Both the position numbers and the translations under genes were made by a program. Under the pieces are notes generated by a model that had not been told where the DNA came from, did no database searches, and saw only the letters and a program-made list of their open reading frames with translations. This document shows, one piece after another, positions 58,045 through 64,000 of a DNA stretch of 64,000 nucleotides. This stretch comes from Tritonibacter aquimaris (lineage in GTDB: Bacteria; Pseudomonadota; Alphaproteobacteria; Rhodobacterales; Rhodobacteraceae), in the NCBI RefSeq assembly GCF_009617595.1, contig NZ_WIXK01000003.1, forward strand, positions 411,773-475,772, read 5' to 3'. The first letter of the stretch is position 1. Every line of letters begins with the position of its first letter.

Positions 58045-59469
58045 TCAGTCGTCTGCGTGGAAATGAGAATCAGGCATGATCTTTCCGGGGTTCATAATGT
58101 TGTTGGGATCGAGCCCAGCTTTCACCAGCCCCATGAAACGCAACGCCTCGCCCATTTCCTGGGCAAGATAGGCGCGTTTGCCCTGACCAATGCCGTGTTC
58201 GCCGGTGCAGGTGCCTTCCATGTCGATGGCCATATCCGCAAGCCAGCTGAGATAGGTTTCGGCGCGCGCGAGCTCAACCTCATTGCCGGGTTCGAGCAGC
58301 AAAAGCGCGTGGAAATTACCATCACCCACATGGCCCACCATCGGTGCAATCAGATCCATTTCTTCAGCTTTGGCGCGGGCGCGGCCCACCGCCTCTGCCA
58401 GGCGGGAAATCGGCACACAGACATCGGTGGACAGCCCCTGACAGCCGGGGCGCAACCCGTGGCTGGCCCAATACATATCATGGCGGGCCTGCCAGAGCTT
58501 GTTGCGCTCTTCTGCGGATGAGGTGGCGGCAAAATCCGTGCCGCCGCACTCTTCGGCGATGGAGGCAAACATATCGGATTGCTCGACCACACCAGCGTCT
58601 GAGCCGTGAAATTCAAGCAACAAGAGCGGCACTTCCGGCAGATCGAGCTTGGAATACTCATTGGCGGCTTTGACGCTGAGCGCGTCCAGCAGTTCGATCC
58701 GGGCAACGGGGACGCCGTATTGGATGGTCATCATCACCGCCTCGCAGGCGGCCTCTACCGTGGGGAAAGAACAGCGCGCCGAGCGGATCGCCTCGGGAAT
58801 GCCCTGCAGGCGCAGGGTGAGCTCGGTGATAATACCCAACGTGCCCTCGGACCCGATCAGAAGGCGGGTGAGATCGTAGCCAGCCGAGGATTTTTTGGCG
58901 CGCCCCCCGGTGCGGATGATGCTGCCATCGGCCATCACCGCCTCAAGCGAGAGGATATTGTCTTTCATGGTGCCGTAGCGCACCGCATTGGTGCCCGAGG
59001 CACGGGTGGCGGCCATGCCGCCGAGCGATGCATTGGCACCGGGATCAATGGGGAAAAACAGGCCCTGGTCGCGCAGATGGGTGTTGAGCTGTTCGCGGGT
59101 GACGCCGGGTTCCACCACCACATCCAGATCGCTGGCGTGCACCGCCTTGATCTGATCCATCTGGCTGAGATCAATGGAAATCCCGCCCGCGGGCGCATTC
59201 AGATGCCCTTCGAGCGAAGAACCAGTGCCAAAAGGGATCACCGGCACCTTATGGGCGGCGCAGAGTTTCACCACCTCGGCCACATCGGCGGTGGAGCGGG
59301 CAAAGACCACCGCATCGGGCAGCTGGTTGGGCAGCCAGGTGGTGGTATGGCCGTGTTGTTCGCGCAGGGACTGGCTGGTGTGCAGCTGGTCCTGAAAACG
59401 GTCTTTCAATGCCTCAACAACGGTTTTTATGCCTGCCTCATTGCGCGGCAGGGTGGTCAATTTCGCCAT
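58045..59469 (-). CDS. FAD-linked D-2-hydroxyacid (D-lactate/glycolate type) dehydrogenase
   Basis: 474 residues. The FAD-binding PCMH domain includes VPFGTGSSLEGHLNAPAGGISIDLS and ASLGGMAATRASGTNAVRYG. The C-terminal FAD-oxidase domain includes HVGDGNFHALLLL and EHGIGQGKRAYL, motifs of cytochrome-linked D-lactate dehydrogenase and glycolate oxidase GlcD. A single subunit without glcE or glcF nearby favours a D-lactate dehydrogenase (cytochrome). GAGGA lies before the ATG. Confidence 0.88.
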   Translation of the reverse strand: MAKLTTLPRNEAGIKTVVEALKDRFQDQLHTSQSLREQHGHTTTWLPNQLPDAVVFARSTADVAEVVKLCAAHKVPVIPFGTGSSLEGHLNAPAGGISIDLSQMDQIKAVHASDLDVVVEPGVTREQLNTHLRDQGLFFPIDPGANASLGGMAATRASGTNAVRYGTMKDNILSLEAVMADGSIIRTGGRAKKSSAGYDLTRLLIGSEGTLGIITELTLRLQGIPEAIRSARCSFPTVEAACEAVMMTIQYGVPVARIELLDALSVKAANEYSKLDLPEVPLLLLEFHGSDAGVVEQSDMFASIAEECGGTDFAATSSAEERNKLWQARHDMYWASHGLRPGCQGLSTDVCVPISRLAEAVGRARAKAEEMDLIAPMVGHVGDGNFHALLLLEPGNEVELARAETYLSWLADMAIDMEGTCTGEHGIGQGKRAYLAQEMGEALRFMGLVKAGLDPNNIMNPGKIMPDSHFHADD

Positions 59470-59584
59470 GGTGTCCTCATCCCGATCTTACCCTGGCAAA
59501 ATCGCAGGCTGTGTTGCATTGTCAATATTACACCCTGCGGTGAGGCGTCGCGACCTTGGTGTTTTTTGGCACGTTTTCCGGCAC

Positions 59585-61363
59585 CTACTCCCCTAGCGCG
59601 ATGCCTTCGCGGCGCGGATCAGCTGCGCCTTTGAGCTGGTCGCCGATTTCAATCGCATGCAGCCCCGAGGTGAGCGCGCGGGCGTTGACCTCATAGCCAA
59701 GCTCGGTGAGCGCGGGGGTGAGTTCGGCCGCGCCGGTGCCCTCTTCTACGTCATAGGTGCCAAAACGGTTGACCAGATGCGGCAGCGACAGCGCCTGTTG
59801 CAAAGGCATGTCCCAATCGGCCCAGGCGATGATGGATTTGGCCACATAGCCAATAATGCGGCTGCCGCCCGGTGAGCCAATCACCAGCACCGGTTTACCC
59901 TCCTGCATCACGATGGTGGGCGCCATTGATGATCGCGGGCGTTTACCCGGCTCCAGCCGGTTGGCAATCGGCACGCCGTCGCGGTGGCTGCGGAAGGAGA
60001 AATCCGTGAGCTCATTGTTGAGCAGAAATCCCCCCACCATCAGGCGAGAGCCAAAGGCGTTTTCAATGGTGGTGGTCATCGACAGCGCGTTGCCATAGCC
60101 ATCTACAATCGAGATATGCGAGGTGGAGGGCAGCTCAAGCGAGGCGTCATCCGCCCAGTTGAGCGCGTGATCAAAGCTGGGCGTGCCCGGCGCAACCTCG
60201 GGCAGCGCGTCATCCCCAGCGAGCAGTTTGGCGCGTTCCGTAAGATAGGCGGGATCGACCAGATCGGGCATAGGGACAAAATCGCTGTCGGCCATATAGC
60301 GGCCACGATCAGCAAAGGCGAGCCGGGAGGCATCGCCAATCAGACGCCAGCTTTCGGGATCATCCGCGCCCAGCGTGGCCAGATCATATTGGCCAAGCAT
60401 ACCAAGGATCTGCCCCACAGTAAGCGCCCCGGATGAAGGTGGCCCCATGCCGCAGATTTCAAAGCTGCGATAGCTGGCACAGGCGGGTGCGCGCTCTTTG
60501 ACCTGATAGATTGCCAGATCGGTGGCCGAAAGCACGCCGGGATTACCCGGTGCGTTTTGCACCGTGTCGACAATTTTCCCCGCCAGCGGTCCGGTATAAA
60601 ACCCATCCGCACCCTGACGGGCCAATGTTTGTAGGGTTTGGGCATAGGCGGGGTTTTTCAGCGTTGTTCCCACTGCAATTGGTTCACCCTCCGGCAGGAA
60701 ATAGGCGGCTGTGTCCGGGAAACGTGCCAGCCGTTCTGCGCCGCCTTCAACGAGCTGCGCCAGCCGCGGCGAGACCGTGAAACCATCCTGCGCCAATTGG
60801 GTGGCGGTGGTGAACAGCGACGGCCAGTTGGCGCGGCCCCAGCGGCGGTGCGCCTCTTGGAGCAGGGCTGGCGTGCCCGGCGTCCCAACTGAGCGACCAC
60901 CCACAACCGCATCATAGAATTTCAACGGTTCACCGGCCTCGTCCTGAAACAGGCGGGGTGTGGCCGCAAGCGGTGCGGTTTCGCGCGCATCCAACGTGGT
61001 GAGTTCACCGCTGTTGGCGTCATACCACACCAGAAACGCACCGCCACCAAGGCCAGAAGACTGTGGTTCAACCAGGCCCAGAACCACCTGAACCGCAACC
61101 ATCGCATCAGCGGCGGTGCCGCCTGCGCGCAGGATCTCGGCGCCTGCTTCCACCGCCAAAGGGTTGGCCGCTGCAATCATCCAATTGTCGGCGATGACCT
61201 CTTCGCCTGCGGCCTTCTTGGCAAGCGCCATCTGGGCAGCCGGTGAGGTGCTGGCAAAAGCGCCGGTGGTTGCAGCCTCTGGCGCAACCGCATCGGCCGC
61301 TTCTTGGGCGAAGGCCGGGAGGGCGAGAACACAGGTCAAAATACTGAGAGACAGGGGGCGCAT
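59585..61363 (-). CDS. ggt: gamma-glutamyltransferase
   Basis: 592-residue periplasmic N-terminal nucleophile hydrolase cleaving glutathione and other gamma-glutamyl compounds. The signal peptide (LSLSILTCVLALPAFA) is followed by a low-complexity Ala-rich stretch, then NPLAVEAGAEILRAGGTAADAM and SGLGGGAFLVWYD. The autocleavage and catalytic Thr is in STSHISIVDGYGNA, and the late GSPGGSRIIGYV motif is present. AGGAGAG before the ATG favours this start over one 17 codons upstream. Confidence 0.94.
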   Translation of the reverse strand: MRPLSLSILTCVLALPAFAQEAADAVAPEAATTGAFASTSPAAQMALAKKAAGEEVIADNWMIAAANPLAVEAGAEILRAGGTAADAMVAVQVVLGLVEPQSSGLGGGAFLVWYDANSGELTTLDARETAPLAATPRLFQDEAGEPLKFYDAVVGGRSVGTPGTPALLQEAHRRWGRANWPSLFTTATQLAQDGFTVSPRLAQLVEGGAERLARFPDTAAYFLPEGEPIAVGTTLKNPAYAQTLQTLARQGADGFYTGPLAGKIVDTVQNAPGNPGVLSATDLAIYQVKERAPACASYRSFEICGMGPPSSGALTVGQILGMLGQYDLATLGADDPESWRLIGDASRLAFADRGRYMADSDFVPMPDLVDPAYLTERAKLLAGDDALPEVAPGTPSFDHALNWADDASLELPSTSHISIVDGYGNALSMTTTIENAFGSRLMVGGFLLNNELTDFSFRSHRDGVPIANRLEPGKRPRSSMAPTIVMQEGKPVLVIGSPGGSRIIGYVAKSIIAWADWDMPLQQALSLPHLVNRFGTYDVEEGTGAAELTPALTELGYEVNARALTSGLHAIEIGDQLKGAADPRREGIALGE

Positions 61364-61616
61364 AAGAACTCTCCTTTTGGCTGGCCAGCACAGGACCCAG
61401 TCCAAGGCCAGCACATGGCGTTATGGGAAGTGTCACAGAGGATCTGTCAAAAGGCTACGGAAAAATATGCGGGCTGCGGATCTGCGGCGCGCGATGACAA
61501 TTGCACCATGTGTGGGTGATCAAGGTGACATTCACATGCCAGCATCGACCTTTTGGCCCAACCTTATGGGTCTTTGACCGTTGTTTTTGCAGCCAGACAG
61601 CGGAAAGAAATAGAAA

Positions 61617-61641
61617 AAAGCGCCGGGGAAACCGGCGCTTT
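61617..61641 (-). terminator. intrinsic terminator of the D-2-hydroxyacid dehydrogenase gene
   Basis: AAAGCGCCGG-GGAAA-CCGGCGCTTT, a perfect 10-bp stem with a T-run on the minus strand, six bases after the stop of the leftward gene. Confidence 0.92.
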
Positions 61642-61647
61642 GGGATC

Positions 61648-62634
61648 TTACAGCATCGAAGGCACCACCAGATCCGGTGGGCGGTGGCCGTCTTCGAAGG
61701 TTTTGATATTCAAAAGAACTTTTTCACCCATCTCGCTGCGCCCTTCGCGGGTGGCAGAACCCATATGCGGCAAGAGCACCACATTAGACAGTTCACGCAG
61801 GCGCGGGTTGATCTGGTGGCCGTGTTCATAAACATCAAGGCCAGCGCCGGCGATTTCACCAGCGCGCAACATGCGGGTGAGCGCGTTTTCATCCACCACC
61901 TCGCCGCGTGACGTATTCACAATCACCGCGTCAGATTTCAGCAGTTTCAGGCGGCGCGCATTCAGCAGGTGATAGGTCGAAGGCGTTGCCGGGCAGTTCA
62001 CTGAGATCACATCCATCCGCGCAACCATCTGATCGAGGCTGTCCCAATAGGTGGCCTCAAGGCGTTCTTCGATCTCATGATGCAGGCGGCGGCGGTTGTG
62101 GTAGTGGATCTGCATACCAAAGGCAGAGGCGCGTTTGGCCACAGCCTGCCCCACGCCACCCATGCCAAGGATCCCAATGCGACGGCCCGCAAGACGTCCG
62201 CCCAAAAGCGCGGTTGGTGCCCAGCCGTCCCAATCGCCCTGCTGCATCATCGCCAGACCTTCGGGGATGCGGCGCACCACGGCCATAATCAGCGCCATCG
62301 CCATATCCGCAGTATCATCGGTCAACACGCCGGGCGTGTTAGAGACCAGAATGCCACGTTGGCGCGCAGTGGCCACATCGATGTGATCCACACCCGCGCC
62401 ATAGTTCGCCACAAGCTTCAGCTGATCGCCAGCTTGACCCAGAAGCGCCGCATCGATGGTATCTGTTACTGTCGGCACCAGCACATCTGCTGTTTTTACC
62501 GCATCAATCAATTCAGCGCGCGACATCGGGCTATCATCGCTGCGCAAAGAGACATCAAAAAGCTCACACAGGCGGGTTTCAACGGGTTCCGGCAACCGTC
62601 GCGTCACAACAACACTCAGACGTTCTCTGGGCAC
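61648..62634 (-). CDS. D-2-hydroxyacid dehydrogenase (glyoxylate/hydroxypyruvate reductase type)
   Basis: 328 residues. The NAD-binding signature GRRIGILGMGGVGQAVAKRA and the catalytic Arg, Glu and His segments (VNTSRGEVVDENAL, LDVYEHGHQI, LLPHMGSATREGR) are complete. Family members reduce glyoxylate or hydroxypyruvate. The GTG seven bases after GAGGAG (protein starting PRERLSVVV) is preferred to a 26-residue-longer reading without a ribosome binding site. It is divergent from the SH3 gene. Confidence 0.9.
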   Translation of the reverse strand: MPRERLSVVVTRRLPEPVETRLCELFDVSLRSDDSPMSRAELIDAVKTADVLVPTVTDTIDAALLGQAGDQLKLVANYGAGVDHIDVATARQRGILVSNTPGVLTDDTADMAMALIMAVVRRIPEGLAMMQQGDWDGWAPTALLGGRLAGRRIGILGMGGVGQAVAKRASAFGMQIHYHNRRRLHHEIEERLEATYWDSLDQMVARMDVISVNCPATPSTYHLLNARRLKLLKSDAVIVNTSRGEVVDENALTRMLRAGEIAGAGLDVYEHGHQINPRLRELSNVVLLPHMGSATREGRSEMGEKVLLNIKTFEDGHRPPDLVVPSML

Positions 62635-62858
62635 TTTCGCTCTCCTCAGCTTTCCTTGTCGCAGCCTCATGTGGCATGGTGAACGAGGACGCAGGCAGGC
62701 ACAAGAACCCAAGTTGTTTTGGTTGCAGCTTTTACGCGTGTTAGCGTAAATAAATGAGCAATCAGAGCCGCAAATCCGCCGTTACCGTTCACAGGAATCC
62801 GGACGCGCCGGAAGAGATGCGAAACACCAATAAGAGTGAGCAGGCAGTGACAGTAAAA

Positions 62859-63365
62859 ATGGCAAAATCCTTCGCACAGAAGGCGCTAGTGGCGCTTTGC
62901 GTTTTGGGGGCAAGCGCGTCTTTGGCGCAGGCTTTGGACCGGGGGCCGGTGACCAATCTGCCGCTGCCGCGCTTTGTGTCGATGAAAGCCTCTGAAGGCA
63001 ATGTGCGCCGGGGGCCATCGCAGACCCACCGCATTGACTGGGTGTTCAAACGCCGGGGCGTGCCGCTGGAAATCACCGCCGAATATGGCCATTGGCGCCG
63101 GGTGCGGGATCGCGATGGCGCGGGCGGCTGGATGCATTATGCGCTGCTGTCGGGTGCACGCACTGTGTTGATCGAACATGACATGACACAGGTGTTTGCA
63201 CGGCCGGACACCCGCGCGCAGGTCACTGCCGCCTTTGAGCTGGGTGTGATTGCCCGGCTTGGCGAATGCTCCCAGGATTGGTGCGAAGTCAGCGCGGGCG
63301 GCTATAAGGGCTGGGCGCACAAAGAAAAGCTCTGGGGCGTGGCCCCGGATGAGCTGCGCGAATAG
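62859..63365 (+). CDS. exported SH3-domain protein
   Basis: 168 residues. A signal peptide (MAKSFAQKALVALCVLGASASLAQA) is followed by two bacterial SH3 repeats: RFVSMKASEGNVRRGPSQTH through WRRVRDRDGAGGWMHYALL, and VFARPDTRAQVTAAFELG through WCEVSAGGYKGWAHKEKLWG. Such proteins bind peptidoglycan or act in envelope maintenance. Starts at 62754 and 62817 are also open but place the signal peptide inside the chain. The next gene begins two bases after its stop. Confidence 0.82.
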   Translation: MAKSFAQKALVALCVLGASASLAQALDRGPVTNLPLPRFVSMKASEGNVRRGPSQTHRIDWVFKRRGVPLEITAEYGHWRRVRDRDGAGGWMHYALLSGARTVLIEHDMTQVFARPDTRAQVTAAFELGVIARLGECSQDWCEVSAGGYKGWAHKEKLWGVAPDELRE

Positions 63366-63367
63366 AT

Positions 63368-63868
63368 ATGGGCGTGCGGGCGGCAGAGGGTACGGATGCA
63401 ACTGCCCTTGCCGCATTGTCGATTGAGGTTTGGCTTAGCACCTATGTGAAACGGGGCGTCAGCGCAGAGTTTGCGCAATATGTGCTCGACAGCTTCACAC
63501 CGGGTGCTTTTCTGGCAGAGCTTCATGACCCCGACGTGCAGATCTTTGTGTCAGACAATGCTGACGGCATTGATGGCTATATCAAGCTGCAACCCAATCG
63601 CACCGAGTGGGGCGATATGGAAATCACCACCTTTTATGTGCAGCCCCGCCATCAGGGATCTGGCGTTGGACGTGCCCTTTTAACGCGCGCGCTGGCGTAT
63701 TGCCAAACGCAAGGCGCAACCCAGGTCTGGCTGAGTACCAACAGCGAGAACCACCCCGCCATTGGATTCTATGAAAAACAGGGCTTTATGGCTGTGGGAG
63801 AATGCTATTTCGAGCTGGAGGATGCGCGCTATCTCAATGTGGTGCTGGCGCAGGAGCTGATCCGGTGA
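63368..63868 (+). CDS. GNAT-family N-acetyltransferase
   Basis: 166 residues. EITTFYVQPRHQGSGVGRALLTRAL contains the acetyl-CoA loop (QGSGVG), and HPAIGFYEKQGFMAVGE the final strand. The N-terminal ALSIEVWLSTYVKRGVS resembles the PaiA/RimI-like group. The substrate is unknown. It follows the SH3 gene after two bases, so they are co-transcribed. Confidence 0.88.
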   Translation: MGVRAAEGTDATALAALSIEVWLSTYVKRGVSAEFAQYVLDSFTPGAFLAELHDPDVQIFVSDNADGIDGYIKLQPNRTEWGDMEITTFYVQPRHQGSGVGRALLTRALAYCQTQGATQVWLSTNSENHPAIGFYEKQGFMAVGECYFELEDARYLNVVLAQELIR

Positions 63869-63924
63869 GCTATAAATCCTATACACCAGCCCGTGATCCG
63901 GCTTTTGGCACAAGGCTCGTAGTA

Positions 63925-63950
63925 AAAAGGCCCGCGCTTGCGGGCCTTTT
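63925..63950. terminator. bidirectional intrinsic terminator
   Basis: AAAAGGCCCGC-GCTT-GCGGGCCTTTT separates the rightward GNAT gene from the leftward gene at the window edge. It has T-runs on both strands. Confidence 0.9.
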
Positions 63951-63970
63951 GTTTGTGTCTTTTGGCTGGC

Positions 63971-64000
63971 TTAGCCGAGCTTTTCCGCGAGCTCAGGCAC
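63971..64000 (-). CDS. C-terminal end of a leftward gene (perhaps etfA)
   Basis: Reading leftward, the last nine codons before TAA encode VPELAEKLG. This resembles the C-terminus of electron-transfer flavoprotein alpha subunits, but nine residues cannot prove it. The shared terminator immediately downstream supports a real gene end here. Confidence 0.4.
   Translation of the reverse strand: MPELAEKLG

Overview
The window looks like a chromosomal segment of a marine Rhodobacteraceae (Roseobacter-group alphaproteobacterium). The grounds are high-GC coding sequence, class I lysyl-tRNA synthetase, an NDUFS4-like complex I accessory subunit, a MYG1-family protein, a beta-helix protein resembling the head spike of rhodobacteral gene transfer agents, a probable DddW-type DMSP lyase, xdhABC next to a BMP-type ABC importer, and a dispersed repeat with a GAGTATTT core. 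No rRNA, tRNA, CRISPR array or IS element was recognised.

Layout. 1-5010: histidine utilisation (hutI-hutH-hutG leftward; hutF-hutC rightward) around a divergent promoter with a palindromic operator candidate. 5011-9706: a visibly A/T-richer copper and cytochrome cluster (small Cys/His protein, two c-type cytochromes, copC, copD, a YHS-domain protein, a Crp/Fnr regulator, a His-rich exported protein). 10071-13614: DUF779 protein, oxyR and divergent katG. 13682-19976: mostly housekeeping genes (GNAT, orphan ABC solute-binding protein, membrane protein, MYG1 family, complex I subunit, uvrB). 20078-20961: an AT-rich two-gene cassette, TIR-like protein plus small membrane protein, that looks like an undescribed immune module. 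21239-33416: small proteins, beta-helix spike-like protein, lysK, a divergent LysR/cupin pair matching DddW, a glycosyltransferase, accessory membrane proteins, dacB and nadD. 33534-38783: MarR-GNAT fusion, 2OG-Fe(II) oxygenase, dnaE. 39203-48785: a translationally coupled purine locus, xdhA-xdhB-xdhC plus ATPase, two permeases and a binding protein, ending in a strong terminator. 49000-49120: a compact multi-hairpin element. 49249-57817: aldo/keto reductase, DUF938 protein, dimethylglycine/sarcosine dehydrogenase-like flavoprotein, a lone KAP P-loop NTPase, and a dihaem peroxidase behind a perfect FNR box. 58045-64000: FAD-linked D-2-hydroxyacid dehydrogenase, gamma-glutamyltransferase, D-2-hydroxyacid reductase, SH3 protein, GNAT, and the last codons of a leftward gene.

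The most notable points are the TIR/membrane pair, the KAP ATPase, the probable DddW, the repeat family that has invaded xdhA and xdhB in frame, and the cloverleaf-like element after the purine operon. Gene starts were moved inward wherever a ribosome binding site, signal peptide or overlap with the upstream stop favoured it.
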